Source of the DNA: Terribacillus sp. DMT04
GTDB taxonomy: Bacteria; Bacillota; Bacilli; Bacillales; Amphibacillaceae
Length of the DNA: 64,000 nt
Direction: 5' to 3'
Assembly: GCF_019056395.1 (NCBI RefSeq)
Contig: NZ_CP077639.1
Location: forward strand, 2,916,001-2,980,000
The notes beneath the pieces were generated by a model. The model was not told the DNA's origin. It ran no database searches and saw only the letters and a list, made by a program, of their open reading frames with translations. Shown piece by piece: positions 34,913 through 44,145 of this stretch. Position 1 is the stretch's first letter, and each line of letters starts with the position of its first letter. Position numbers and translations under genes: made by a program.

Positions 34913-35884
34913 ATGATTCATTTTAATGATGTAACCAAAGTATATAATGGCAATGTAAAAGCTATTGAGAATATGAACTTTACTGTTGAGGAAGGCGAAT
35001 TAGTAATTATGCTCGGTCCTTCAGGCTGTGGAAAAACAACTTTATTAAGGATGGTTAACCAACTGGAAAGCATTACAGATGGCGATATCATGCTAAATGG
35101 GAAAAGCGTTAAGCATTCTAATAAAATTGAGATGCGCCGAAATATTGGCTATGTTATCCAATCAAATGGTCTTTTCCCGAATATGAATATTGAAGATAAT
35201 GCAATGATTGTTCCAAACTTGCTTGGATGGGACCGAAAGAAAATGCGCGACCGATTTAACACATTGATGGATTTAGTCGGATTAAATCCTGACCAATACC
35301 GTAAACGATTTCCGCATGAGCTTTCCGGAGGTCAGCAGCAGCGTGTCGGTGTTGCTCGTGCTTTGGCAGCTGATCCTCCTGTTATGCTAATGGATGAACC
35401 ATTCGGTGCGTTGGATCCGATTATCCGTACCCATCTTCAGGAGGAATTCCTCCAAATTCAGAAAGAACTAAAGAAGACGATTCTTTTCGTCAGCCATGAT
35501 ATTGATGAAGCTGTGAAAATGGCAGATAAAATTGCCCTTCTTAAAGGCGGCCAAATGATGCAATACGCTGAGCCAGCCAGAATGTTAAACAAGCCAGCAA
35601 ACAGTTTTGTAGCAGAGTTTGTTGGACAAGATCGCGTGCTGAAAAGCATGAGTCTTTACACTGTAAAAGATCTGGCAACCGCGCTGACATTAAAGCCTGT
35701 TTCGGAATCTCTCGAAGCGCAAAATATTAATGAAAATCTTTCCTTGCGTGTTGCTATATCCAAGCTGCTAAACCAGGAAGCAGATCAATTAATAGTAGAA
35801 AATAACAATGGTACGAATAAAGGCAGCATCACTTTAGACTTGATCGAGCAGTTCCTTCATCGTGAGATCAAGGAGAGCGTTTGA
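34913..35884 (+). CDS. Compatible-solute ABC ATPase (OpuCA-like, short C-terminus)
   Basis: A 323-residue ATPase with GPSGCGKTT, LSGGQQQR and VMLMDEPFGALDP, and the FPHELSGG context typical of OpuCA/ProV. OpuCA is about 380 residues with two CBS domains; here only about 85 residues follow the ATPase core, enough for one CBS-like unit, so ionic-strength sensing may differ. It starts 13 bp after the first permease and overlaps the next frame's beginning. Confidence 0.88.
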   Translation: MIHFNDVTKVYNGNVKAIENMNFTVEEGELVIMLGPSGCGKTTLLRMVNQLESITDGDIMLNGKSVKHSNKIEMRRNIGYVIQSNGLFPNMNIEDNAMIVPNLLGWDRKKMRDRFNTLMDLVGLNPDQYRKRFPHELSGGQQQRVGVARALAADPPVMLMDEPFGALDPIIRTHLQEEFLQIQKELKKTILFVSHDIDEAVKMADKIALLKGGQMMQYAEPARMLNKPANSFVAEFVGQDRVLKSMSLYTVKDLATALTLKPVSESLEAQNINENLSLRVAISKLLNQEADQLIVENNNGTNKGSITLDLIEQFLHREIKESV

Positions 35885-35898
35885 GGGGGGCTGGAAAT

Positions 35899-36648
35899 AT
35901 GGAACGGACAAATAAAACCATCGCCCTAATCATTAAGATTGTCTTTTGGGGACTTCTCGCTGCCTTCTTTGTATGGGCGTTTACCAATGATATGTTCAGT
36001 ACCATTGTTGAACAACCGGACACTTTCTTTCGTCTGCTAGGTGAACATGTTACGATTGTCCTACTTTCTGGTGCAGCCGCTGTCCTGCTCGCTGTACCAC
36101 TTGGTATTTTCGTTACACGACCAAAATTCCGCAAGTCAGAATGGCTGATTATCGGTATTGCTAATCTTGGTCAAACTGTCCCGAGTTTAGCCGTACTCGC
36201 ATTAGCTATGGGATTTCTCGGTATTGGAATCAGCGCAGCAATTGTTGCCCTCTTCGTCTACTCTTTGCTGCCAATCATCCAAAACACAATTGCCGGTATC
36301 GATTCTGTTGACGATGACATGATTGATGCTGCCAAAGGAATGGGACTAACGAGTTCTCAAATCCTTTGGAAAATAGAATTACCGAATGCCCTTACTTCGA
36401 TTATAGCAGGAGTAAGAACAGCATTAGTTATTAATATTGGTACTGCTGCACTTGCTTATCTTGTCGGTGCAGGCGGTCTAGGTGTATGGATTTTCACTGG
36501 TATCCGTCTATTTGATAATGCCTTCCTGATGTCCGGAGCTGTCCCTGTTACCCTGTTAGCCATCCTAATCGATTACTTGTTCAAATGGCTGCAGTTTGCC
36601 TTGGTACCAAAAGGACTCCGATTAGCCAGAAAAGCACAAAACTCGTAA
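35899..36648 (+). CDS. Compatible-solute ABC permease (OpuCD-like)
   Basis: A 249-residue permease with about six segments: GQTVPSLAVLALAMGFLGIG, YSLLPIIQNTIAGIDSVDDDMIDAAKGMG and VGAGGLGVWIF mirror the first permease. The ATG at 35899 follows GAGGGGGG; a TTG six codons earlier overlaps the ATPase gene and is less likely. Two permeases plus one ATPase and one binding protein is the OpuB/OpuC arrangement. Confidence 0.88.
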   Translation: MERTNKTIALIIKIVFWGLLAAFFVWAFTNDMFSTIVEQPDTFFRLLGEHVTIVLLSGAAAVLLAVPLGIFVTRPKFRKSEWLIIGIANLGQTVPSLAVLALAMGFLGIGISAAIVALFVYSLLPIIQNTIAGIDSVDDDMIDAAKGMGLTSSQILWKIELPNALTSIIAGVRTALVINIGTAALAYLVGAGGLGVWIFTGIRLFDNAFLMSGAVPVTLLAILIDYLFKWLQFALVPKGLRLARKAQNS

Positions 36649-36666
36649 TGAAAGGATACCAATAAT

Positions 36667-37566
36667 ATGAAAAGACGATTATCCCTATTGGCATTACTAA
36701 CAGCCATGCTGCTTGTTCTTAGTTCATGCGGCCCTGGCGGAAAGAACATTACTGTTGGAGCTAAGACATTCACTGAACAGCTGATTTTTGCCAAGATGAC
36801 CACATTTATCCTAGAAGATAATGGATTCAACGTAGAAGAAATCCAGAACTTAGGTTCATCAGCAATTCGCCAAGCAATTGAAACACAGCAAGTAGATATG
36901 ACATGGGAATATGTAGGAACTGCTTTGGTGACTTATCTGGGAGAAGAACCTATTGTTGACAAAGATAAAGCAATGGAGACACTTCAAAAGCTAGATAAGA
37001 AGAACGGTGTGGCATGGACAAACCTTTTGGAAGCCAATAATACGTATGTTCTCGCAATGGAAGAAGAACAAGCCGCTGAACTTGGAATTAAGACATTAAG
37101 TGATTTAGCGGCATATGTAAATGAGAACCCGAATGACCTGCGTTTTGGTATGGAAACAGAATTTGCGAACCGCGATGATGGAATGCCTGGTTTAGAAGAA
37201 TATTATGATTTTAACGTACCTGCCTCTAATATTAACGAAATGGAATTTGGACTTTTCTATACTGCTATAGATAATGGAGAAATTGATGTGACGCAAGGAT
37301 TTGCTTTCGATCCTCAAGTAAAAGAACTCAACTTGAGAATTCTTGAAGATGATCAAAATTTCTTCCCGTCTTATAACTTAGCTGCCTCTATTAACCAAGA
37401 AACATTAGAAAAATATCCAGAGTTACCGGAATTACTGGAACCGCTGCAGGAGGCACTGACGAAAGACTCGCTGCAGGAGCTCAATTATCAAGTTGATATA
37501 GAACAAAAGAGTGTAGAGCGCGTAGCAAAAGACTTCCTTGAAGAAAATAATCTGCTTAAAGACTGA
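36667..37566 (+). CDS. Compatible-solute-binding lipoprotein (OpuCC/OsmX-like)
   Basis: A 299-residue binding protein with lipoprotein signal LLVLSSCGPGG. ITVGAKTFTEQLIFAKM, YVGTALVTYLG and MEFGLFYTAIDNGEIDVTQGFAFDPQVKELNL are typical of QAT-family osmolyte receptors. In the OpuC receptor ligands are held by tyrosines and backbone; which osmolyte binds cannot be read here. Last gene of the operon, closed by a terminator. Confidence 0.88.
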   Translation: MKRRLSLLALLTAMLLVLSSCGPGGKNITVGAKTFTEQLIFAKMTTFILEDNGFNVEEIQNLGSSAIRQAIETQQVDMTWEYVGTALVTYLGEEPIVDKDKAMETLQKLDKKNGVAWTNLLEANNTYVLAMEEEQAAELGIKTLSDLAAYVNENPNDLRFGMETEFANRDDGMPGLEEYYDFNVPASNINEMEFGLFYTAIDNGEIDVTQGFAFDPQVKELNLRILEDDQNFFPSYNLAASINQETLEKYPELPELLEPLQEALTKDSLQELNYQVDIEQKSVERVAKDFLEENNLLKD

Positions 37567-37568
37567 CT

Positions 37569-37597
37569 AAAACGACCCACGCTAGGGTCGTTTTTTT
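37569..37597 (+). terminator. Terminator of the OpuC-like operon
   Basis: Arms AAACGACCC and GGGTCGTTT around ACGCTA, then T-run. Confidence 0.9.
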
Positions 37598-37647
37598 GTT
37601 TAGATTACGATATTATAAGTGTGTATGATATATGAAGGAGATTCAAT

Positions 37648-37974
37648 ATGTTTCTCTCTATAGCCATCTTCTTACTAGCAGGTATTGCCGAGATTGGCGG
37701 AGGTTATTTAATTTGGCTCTGGCTGCGCGAAGGAAAAGCTGGTTATCTCGGGTTTCTCGGCGGCATTGCCTTGATACTCTATGGTGTGATTGCTACTTTC
37801 CAAACCTTCCCTTCTTTTGCACGTGTCTATGCCGCGTATGGTGGGGTTTTCATTGTATTGTCCTTGTTATGGGGCTGGCTTATTGATAAGAAGACGCCTG
37901 ATGTATACGACTGTATTGGGGCTTCTTTATGCATAGTTGGAGTTGCTGTTATGCTTTTAGCTCCACGAAATTAA
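37648..37974 (+). CDS. YnfA family (UPF0060) membrane protein
   Basis: A 108-residue protein with four membrane segments, clear family motifs [36 protein letters not shown] and [20 protein letters not shown]. It resembles small multidrug-resistance proteins; some members export toxic cations but many have no known role. AAGGAGA site precedes the ATG. Monocistronic. Confidence 0.92.
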   Translation: MFLSIAIFLLAGIAEIGGGYLIWLWLREGKAGYLGFLGGIALILYGVIATFQTFPSFARVYAAYGGVFIVLSLLWGWLIDKKTPDVYDCIGASLCIVGVAVMLLAPRN

Positions 37975-38005
37975 AATAGCTGCCAAGCAAAGCTGGCAGC
38001 TATTT
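37975..38005. terminator. Bidirectional terminator between ynfA-like gene and aguB
   Basis: Perfect arms AAATAGCTGCCA and TGGCAGCTATTT around AGCAAAGC, between convergent genes. Confidence 0.88.
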
Positions 38006-38012
38006 GTCGTCT

Positions 38013-38888
38013 TTATATAATGGTAGAACCGTCAGAGCTTAAGATATTACGGTACATGCTTGGTCGACGATCGCGGAATAGTCCCCACTCTGTACGCTGC
38101 ATCGCCAGCTCGTCCAAATCAAATGTAGCTGTCAAAATCTCTTCTTCTGTACGGCCTGCTTCTGCCAGTAAGTTCCCTTGTGGTCCAGCAATGAATGAGG
38201 ATCCATAAAATGTGATAGACGATTCTTCATCTGCTTCCACACCGATTCGATTGGATGCTAACACAGGCATCAGATTAGCAGCTGCATGTCCTCGCATGCA
38301 CATTTGCCAATGCTCTTTAGAATCGACGCTAGGGTCTTCTGGTTCAGACCCAATGGCAGTTGGATACAGTAATATCTCAGCGCCTTGGAGCGCCATGCTG
38401 CGGGCTGCTTCTGGGAACCATTGATCCCAGCATATTCCTACGCCTATCTTGCCATATGCTGTTTCCCATACTTTAAATCCTGTATCACCAGGTGAAAAAT
38501 AATATTTCTCTTCGTAGCCTGGACCGTCTGGAATATGTGTTTTACGGTAGATGCCCAATACAGTACCATCTGCATCAATCATGGCTACAGTATTGTAATT
38601 CGCATTATTTTTCTTTTCATAGAAACTTATCGGCAGAACAACGCCAAGTTCTTTCGCAACTCCTCTGAAATGCTGCACAGCTTTGTTCCGCTCCAGTTCA
38701 GTTGCATATGTGTAATATGCTGGCTTTTCCTTTTGACAAAAATAAGGTGTTTCAAATAACTCCTGTAACAGAATGATATTCGCGCCTTGTTGTGCTGCTT
38801 GGCGAACAATCTTCTCTGCGTTGGCGATATTCTCTTCGACCACTCCAGTGCATGCCATTTGTGTAGCTGCTACAGTTACTTTTCTCAC
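38013..38888 (-). CDS. aguB: N-carbamoylputrescine amidase
   Basis: A 291-residue nitrilase-superfamily enzyme converting N-carbamoylputrescine to putrescine, CO2 and ammonia. The Glu-Lys-Cys triad lies in LLQELFETPYF, RKTHIPDGPGYEEKYYFSPGD and GVGICWDQWFPE. Start is the GTG after AGAGGAGG; it overlaps the aguA stop by four bases (GTGA), so the two are coupled. The frame opens 14 codons earlier inside aguA, which is not used. Confidence 0.95.
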   Translation of the reverse strand: MRKVTVAATQMACTGVVEENIANAEKIVRQAAQQGANIILLQELFETPYFCQKEKPAYYTYATELERNKAVQHFRGVAKELGVVLPISFYEKKNNANYNTVAMIDADGTVLGIYRKTHIPDGPGYEEKYYFSPGDTGFKVWETAYGKIGVGICWDQWFPEAARSMALQGAEILLYPTAIGSEPEDPSVDSKEHWQMCMRGHAAANLMPVLASNRIGVEADEESSITFYGSSFIAGPQGNLLAEAGRTEEEILTATFDLDELAMQRTEWGLFRDRRPSMYRNILSSDGSTII

Positions 38889-39925
38889 TGTCTTCCTCCT
38901 CTTACCGATGGCATCTGCTGCGTCGTACAATGCACATTTCCACCCTCTTTAATGATCGACAATCCATCAATTGTCCGAATACGGCGTTCCGGGAACTGCG
39001 CTTGCAGCAGCCTTATCGCACGCTCATCTGTCCCAGCTGCTGTATTTCCGAATACCGGTAAAATGACGCCTCCGTTCACAAAGTAAAAGTTAATATAACT
39101 AAGTGTTAAACGTGTATCGTTCCAGCTAATCTTTGGTGGCTGCTGGACAGCAACAACTTCGATTTGGCGGCCTTTTGCATCCTTTGTTTCATCAAGGATT
39201 CGCAGATTCTCTTGTGTTATCTCATAGTTTTCATCGTCAGGATCATTTGTCACCTGCAGCAATAATTTGCCTGGTGCCAAGAAGCTGGCAACATTATCAA
39301 CATGTCCATCTGTTTCATCTCCAGCCACTCCGCGCTTCAGCCAAATAACTTTCTCAATACCAAGGTATTGGCGCAAGTACACTTCGATTTCCTCTTTAGA
39401 AAGATCCGGGTTACGGTTTGCATTTAAGAGACATTCTTCTGTCGTAATGAGTGTCCCTTCACCGTCCACGTGTATAGAGCCACCCTCCATCACAATTGGT
39501 GCATCCAATTTCTTTACATCCAAGTGCTCCAGAACAGCTGGAGCTACTGCATCATCTAAATCCCACGGGAAGTATTTTTCTCCCCATGCGTTAAATCGCC
39601 AGTTCACACCTGCCAAGTTACCAGCATCATCACGGACAAATGTTGGACCATTGTCACGCAGCCACGCATCATTATGAGAAATTTCCAGCAGCGTTACATT
39701 AGCCTTGTTTCCTACATAAGCAGCTGCTATCTCTTGCTCCTTAGCATTTACCAAAACAGTGATTGGCTCGAATTCTGCAATCGCTAGAATAAGTTCAGTA
39801 TACCCGGCACAAACAGACTCCCAATCCTCTGGATAAATGAGCGATTCCTTTACAGGCCAGCTAATCAGCGTACGCTCATGCTCCTCCCATTCAGGAGGCA
39901 TTGTATATGTGAATTGTTGTTCCAT
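38885..39925 (-). CDS. aguA: Agmatine deiminase
   Basis: A 346-residue guanidino-modifying enzyme that turns agmatine into N-carbamoylputrescine. MPPEWEEHERTLISWP opens the protein, WLRDNGPTFVRD and EGGSIHVDGEGTLITTEECLLN supply catalytic residues, and the nucleophile is Cys333 in GGNVHCTTQQMP. With aguB it forms the two-step agmatine route to putrescine. Another polyamine-synthase-like gene at 42146 is in a different context. Confidence 0.96.
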   Translation of the reverse strand: MEQQFTYTMPPEWEEHERTLISWPVKESLIYPEDWESVCAGYTELILAIAEFEPITVLVNAKEQEIAAAYVGNKANVTLLEISHNDAWLRDNGPTFVRDDAGNLAGVNWRFNAWGEKYFPWDLDDAVAPAVLEHLDVKKLDAPIVMEGGSIHVDGEGTLITTEECLLNANRNPDLSKEEIEVYLRQYLGIEKVIWLKRGVAGDETDGHVDNVASFLAPGKLLLQVTNDPDDENYEITQENLRILDETKDAKGRQIEVVAVQQPPKISWNDTRLTLSYINFYFVNGGVILPVFGNTAAGTDERAIRLLQAQFPERRIRTIDGLSIIKEGGNVHCTTQQMPSVRGGRQ

Positions 39926-40001
39926 TTAGCATCACTCTTTTATATTAGATTTAAAACGGACTTTCCGGAATATCATATAACAAAATGCACCACCACAACA
40001 A

Positions 40002-40823
40002 TCAGGAAGGCTGGTTTTTATGATAGATACCAGAAAATAACTGTTCATATTCATATAGCATTGCTTGTAAAGAAGGATAAGCAGTTAGGCAGAAATAAAG
40101 ACTTCTAATGAATTGTTTAAAGTTTGATCTCATTAGCAGATTAGCGGTTGTACTTTCCGGCCATAGCGCAAGCACTTGTTCCGCTTTTTTCTCTACAATA
40201 TCGGCGATTTTCTCTGGATCAACACCGGATTGCAGAGAAGACTTAACGGCAACGGCCATCCGTTCGTCCTCTTCATACGCCAAGGCACGGAAGGGAAATG
40301 CCATTTTGTTAACGATTTCTGATACAAGCTGCAAGCGTTGATCCGCTGTTATTTCCGGCAGTACAATCAGTTCGTCCAAAGCATCGGCAGCATGTGCTAA
40401 TGTGTGAATCCATCCATGTGTCTCATCATAGCCTTCTCCATTGGACTCTTGCTCGATATAACGGTATAGTGCGTCATAAACCTGCTGGACCATTGCGGCA
40501 GACAAGTAAGCCTCTTGTCGATGCCGATTAAGAAGTGCCGCAACCCATAAAGTTGAAAAGCTCCTTGTATATGTCTCTTTATGGAACAGATATGCACGGC
40601 TGATGACCTTTTCTAGAATTTGTATCATAACTTGAGAGGATACCATTCCTTCAGCAATCCAAGAGCTGCTGAAACCGTAAATAAGTCTATCCCGTAAAAC
40701 TGAATCACGATCACCAATGTACAGCAGCATACACGGCACCAAATGATTTATTTCCTCTTTATTCAAATGGCTGCTGTCCGCAGCCAAGTGTTCAAGTCTT
40801 CGTTTCAAAACATCTCGTTCCAT
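40002..40823 (-). CDS. DUF2785 protein
   Basis: A 273-residue helical protein with the DUF2785 core DETHGWIHTLAHAADALDELI near 140 and RLIYGFSSSWI near 45. Function unknown; no signal or membrane segment. The conserved His-rich HGWIHTLAH suggests a possible metal or catalytic site, which is inference. It stands between aguA and the YitT-type gene on the same strand, with no clear coupling. Confidence 0.8.
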   Translation of the reverse strand: MERDVLKRRLEHLAADSSHLNKEEINHLVPCMLLYIGDRDSVLRDRLIYGFSSSWIAEGMVSSQVMIQILEKVISRAYLFHKETYTRSFSTLWVAALLNRHRQEAYLSAAMVQQVYDALYRYIEQESNGEGYDETHGWIHTLAHAADALDELIVLPEITADQRLQLVSEIVNKMAFPFRALAYEEDERMAVAVKSSLQSGVDPEKIADIVEKKAEQVLALWPESTTANLLMRSNFKQFIRSLYFCLTAYPSLQAMLYEYEQLFSGIYHKNQPS

Positions 40824-40857
40824 TCTTCAGCCCCCTCTAAAGCCAAATTATACCACT

Positions 40858-40882
40858 AAAAAACGAAGGATTTATCCTTCGT
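40858..40882 (-). terminator. Terminator of the YitT-type gene
   Basis: On the minus strand ACGAAGGAT and ATCCTTCGT pair around AA and are followed by six T. Confidence 0.85.
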
Positions 40883-41500
40883 CTACTTGGCCGCTTGAGC
40901 AGCTGGTGCTGGATTTGGTTGGGGTTTTGGCGTTGGTTTGGCGAATTTTTCTTTGAAATAACTAATAACAAAAGAAGTCACTGCTATAGATACAATTGAG
41001 TAAATCCCTTTCACAAGACCTACAGAATAAAGACTTAGCAGTACAACGCAGAAGTCAAAGATAAAGTTGACCGTTCCTGGATTCGTATTAAAACGCTTCT
41101 GCAGAAACAAAGCAAGAATGTTTGCTCCTCCTAAAGATGCTTGGTTTGCGAACAAAATAATCAAACCAAAACCAATAATTAATCCGCCAGCAACGCTGGC
41201 AATGATGCTTGGCAGTGCAATGGCTGGATATAGCGGATGGAGAAAGGTAAACAAAGTCAAGATGGATACAGCAGCAATTGTAGTGACCGTAAAACGCCAT
41301 CCCATCCTGACGAAGGAGAAAATATAAAATGGGATATTAACAAGGAAGAATACAACTCCAAATGGCAGTGAAAGCAAATAGGAAAATCCTAATGAAAGTC
41401 CTGCTGTTCCGCCTGTTACCAGCTCTGTGCTCTTCAGCATATACAGACCAATGCTGGCCAGGAAACAGCCTAGTACGATTTTGAGATATTTATGCAGCAA
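40883..41500 (-). CDS. YitT-family membrane protein with Pro-rich tail
   Basis: A 205-residue protein with five or six membrane segments; ELVTGGTAGLSLGFSYLLSLPFGVVFFLVNIPFYIFSF matches the YitT/DUF161 N-terminal domain. It lacks the soluble DUF2179 domain that many YitT proteins carry and instead ends in a 20-residue tail rich in Lys, Pro and Ala. Function unknown. It is divergent from the Lrp-type regulator, which might control it. Confidence 0.82.
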   Translation of the reverse strand: MLHKYLKIVLGCFLASIGLYMLKSTELVTGGTAGLSLGFSYLLSLPFGVVFFLVNIPFYIFSFVRMGWRFTVTTIAAVSILTLFTFLHPLYPAIALPSIIASVAGGLIIGFGLIILFANQASLGGANILALFLQKRFNTNPGTVNFIFDFCVVLLSLYSVGLVKGIYSIVSIAVTSFVISYFKEKFAKPTPKPQPNPAPAAQAAK

Positions 41501-41708
41501 AACGACATGCTCCTCTCTAATTAGAAACCCATCATAATATCACCTAGATGCACAAAGTAAGTATGACCGATATCCTCTTTACTCACTTTCTATGTTAGAA
41601 TAAATAACACGAGAAATGAATAGATATTTGCAGGCAATACCTTCTTTTAAGGTTCATATTGAAAATAATATGCAGGACTCACCTGCAATGTGAAAGGAAG
41701 CGTATAAG

Positions 41709-42149
41709 ATGGATCATATTGACCGTGCAATGTTGGAATTGCTTCAGCATGATGGCCGTATTACGATAAGCGAATTGTCAAAGCGGCTTTCCTTGAGCAG
41801 ACCGAGTGTATCGGAGCGTATGGCAAGATTAGAAGAGCGGGGTGTAATTGAGCATTATACAGCTCGTGTGGCACATGCAAAAGTAGGACTGGATATCCTC
41901 CTATTTATTCAAGTAAGTGAATTGAAGATTCCTCACTTAGAATTTGAGTATTTAATTGCAAAAGAAGAAGCAGTATTGGAATGTCACCGTGTGACAGGTC
42001 CGATTAATTACTTGTTGAAAGCAGCTGTACCCGACATGAATGGGATGCGGGAACTGATTGATCGGCTCATACCTTACGGGACATTCAATACTTCTACTGT
42101 ACTCACTTCTCCTGTTGCTTATCGGGCATTGCTGCCGCGCGAAGATTAA
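41709..42149 (+). CDS. Lrp/AsnC-family transcriptional regulator
   Basis: A 146-residue regulator: winged helix-turn-helix at the N-terminus (DRAMLELLQHDGRITISELSKRLSLSRPSVSERMARLEERGVI) and a C-terminal RAM/AsnC ligand domain with CHRVTGPINYLLKAAVPDM. It likely binds an amino acid. GAAAGGAAG precedes the ATG. It is divergent from the YitT-type gene and converges on the spermidine-synthase-like gene, overlapping its end by four bases. Confidence 0.9.
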   Translation: MDHIDRAMLELLQHDGRITISELSKRLSLSRPSVSERMARLEERGVIEHYTARVAHAKVGLDILLFIQVSELKIPHLEFEYLIAKEEAVLECHRVTGPINYLLKAAVPDMNGMRELIDRLIPYGTFNTSTVLTSPVAYRALLPRED

Positions 42150-43699
42150 TAGTGCTTCCATTCCGACTGATAAATCTCAATTAAATGCGGATCGACGAGT
42201 GTATTCGGCCGAAGTTCAGCCTTTTCTCCGTCGGCTTTGATGATTTCTCTATCTTCATCTTTGCCGAATTCTGTCATTCCCGGAATCATAGACGATTTCA
42301 AATACTGTGTCGGCACTGTCACCTCTAGCTTATTGGCATCAATCGGATTTCTGCTAGCCATGACAAAACCCCAGTTGCCAAAGCTTGGAACATCTAAGTG
42401 GAAGTTCTCCGTCTCCAAGCCGGTTCCGCGGATTGTTTCGTCAATTGTCCAGTAAGATTGCGTAGCGAAAACTGGGCTGGTAGCTTGGACAATCATCGCT
42501 CCTTCCGGGTGCATATGATTACGGACTAAAGAGTAGAATTCTTCCGTGTACAGCTTGTTTAAACTCTCATCATTCGGATCAGGCAGATCCACAATAATAA
42601 CATCATATATCTGGTCTGATGCTATTAAATAATTAAACGCATCTTCGTTCTTAATTGTCACTTTTTCATTGTGCAAAGAACGATTATTCAAATCAAGTAG
42701 CTTCGGCTCTGTTTTAGCTAAATCGGTCACAGCAGGATCAAGATCCACTAAGGTAATATCCCGTACATCATCATATTTTAAAACCTCATTCGCAGCCAGA
42801 CCATCCCCTCCGCCTAAAATCAGCACATGGTCATGCTGCTTCGCCTGGGACATGACAGGATGGATGAGCGCATCATGATAGCGATGCTGATCAATGGAAC
42901 TGAACTGCAGACCTCCATTCAAGTAAAGACGCACATCATCATCATTTCGTGTGAGGATAACTTTTTGGTACTGACTTTGTTCCATATGGATAATCGGATC
43001 CTGGTATAGTTTCTGCTCGAAGGAGAACGCTGTTTCTTCCCCGAAAAAGACACCCAATATCAGCAGAATACCAATGACTGAGCCGACTAGAGCATGAATC
43101 GCTAAACGCTTTACTTCTGAGCGGAACAGCCAGAGAACAACTAATGCTACTGCTAAGTTAATTAGCCCTACTAAAAAGGCAGACTTAACGATACCGAATT
43201 GGGGGCGAAGCAGGAAAGCAAACAGCAACCCTCCAATTAATCCTCCAGCATAATCACTGAACAGCACACGTGCCGTACTTCGATTCAGCGTCTCTCCAAT
43301 TTCATTTGCCTTACGAATAAGTATCGGCAGCTCCACACCCGTCAGCGTACCGACAATTAGCGTAACCAAATACAAATAAAATGCATCTGTTCCTTCGGGG
43401 GTATATGCTGTAATCCCAAACATTGTAAAACTGGAAAATCCGCCGATTAAAGCCACGAAAAATTCTATGTAGATAAATGCTAATATTAAATTCTTCGTTA
43501 CTCGTTCACTAATACTCGCGCCAATCCCCATACCTGTCAAAAACAAAGAGATGGTGAGCGTATATTGCTTCACACCATCTCCGAGAATATAAGATCCCAG
43601 CGCTCCAAACAAAACTTCAAACACGATACCGCAAATTGATACAATACCGGAAGCCCAGTATATGAGCGAAGTTTTATTCATTACTCTCTGCTGCATCAT
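42146..43699 (-). CDS. Membrane-bound spermidine-synthase-like protein
   Basis: A 517-residue protein: about seven or eight membrane segments in residues 1-235, then a soluble SAM-methyltransferase-fold domain of the spermidine synthase family (LILGGGDGLAANEVLKYDDVRDITLVDLDPAV, NEDAFNYLIASDQIYDVIIVDLPDPND). Such long membrane versions are found beside DUF350 and PspA genes. Whether it makes polyamines is unknown; decarboxylated SAM use is only predicted by family. The last gene of the PspA cluster. Confidence 0.85.
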   Translation of the reverse strand: MMQQRVMNKTSLIYWASGIVSICGIVFEVLFGALGSYILGDGVKQYTLTISLFLTGMGIGASISERVTKNLILAFIYIEFFVALIGGFSSFTMFGITAYTPEGTDAFYLYLVTLIVGTLTGVELPILIRKANEIGETLNRSTARVLFSDYAGGLIGGLLFAFLLRPQFGIVKSAFLVGLINLAVALVVLWLFRSEVKRLAIHALVGSVIGILLILGVFFGEETAFSFEQKLYQDPIIHMEQSQYQKVILTRNDDDVRLYLNGGLQFSSIDQHRYHDALIHPVMSQAKQHDHVLILGGGDGLAANEVLKYDDVRDITLVDLDPAVTDLAKTEPKLLDLNNRSLHNEKVTIKNEDAFNYLIASDQIYDVIIVDLPDPNDESLNKLYTEEFYSLVRNHMHPEGAMIVQATSPVFATQSYWTIDETIRGTGLETENFHLDVPSFGNWGFVMASRNPIDANKLEVTVPTQYLKSSMIPGMTEFGKDEDREIIKADGEKAELRPNTLVDPHLIEIYQSEWKHY

Positions 43700-43724
43700 T
43701 TTTCATCTCCGAACTGCTTTAAGC

Positions 43725-44120
43725 TTACGTAATCGACGCACCGATAACAAATCCAAGTCCTACCGAAACTGCCAGCGAGACAATCCCGACAGCCACGTTG
43801 TTTTCCTTCAGCTTGGCTTGAACAGAAAATCGTCGCGTTACACCTTCAAAAACGAAGTAAGCAATCATTTGCAGAAGCACTCCATAAGCACCCCAAATGA
43901 GTGTTTCCCAAAGTTCACTGCTGTGATAAATGGAAAATGACAACACCAAGCAAATTCCGATTACCTTACCGCCAATTGATAGTGCTACTGCTGTATTGCC
44001 TTTTTCGATTTCTTCCCAATCCTTGTATTTATGTGTGATCAGTTCAAAGATAATAAGACCAATAATAACGATCACAACTGCGATAATAAAGTACAAAAAC
44101 GTCGATAAAAATGGGTTCAT
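43725..44120 (-). CDS. DUF350 membrane protein
   Basis: A 131-residue protein with four membrane segments; LITHKYKDWEEIEKGNTAVALSIGGKVIGI and NNVAVGIVSLAVSVGLGFVIGASI are the two DUF350 half-repeats. The role is unknown. It is 25 bp after the spermidine-synthase-like gene start in the same direction and belongs to the PspA cluster, where the pair recurs in other Firmicutes. Confidence 0.88.
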   Translation of the reverse strand: MNPFLSTFLYFIIAVVIVIIGLIIFELITHKYKDWEEIEKGNTAVALSIGGKVIGICLVLSFSIYHSSELWETLIWGAYGVLLQMIAYFVFEGVTRRFSVQAKLKENNVAVGIVSLAVSVGLGFVIGASIT

Positions 44121-44145
44121 AAGACTTTGCCTCCTTGTTTTTTAT

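Noticed and set aside
39267-39677. 136-codon plus-strand frame inside aguA
   Set aside because: Antisense shadow; aguA motifs are intact on the minus strand.
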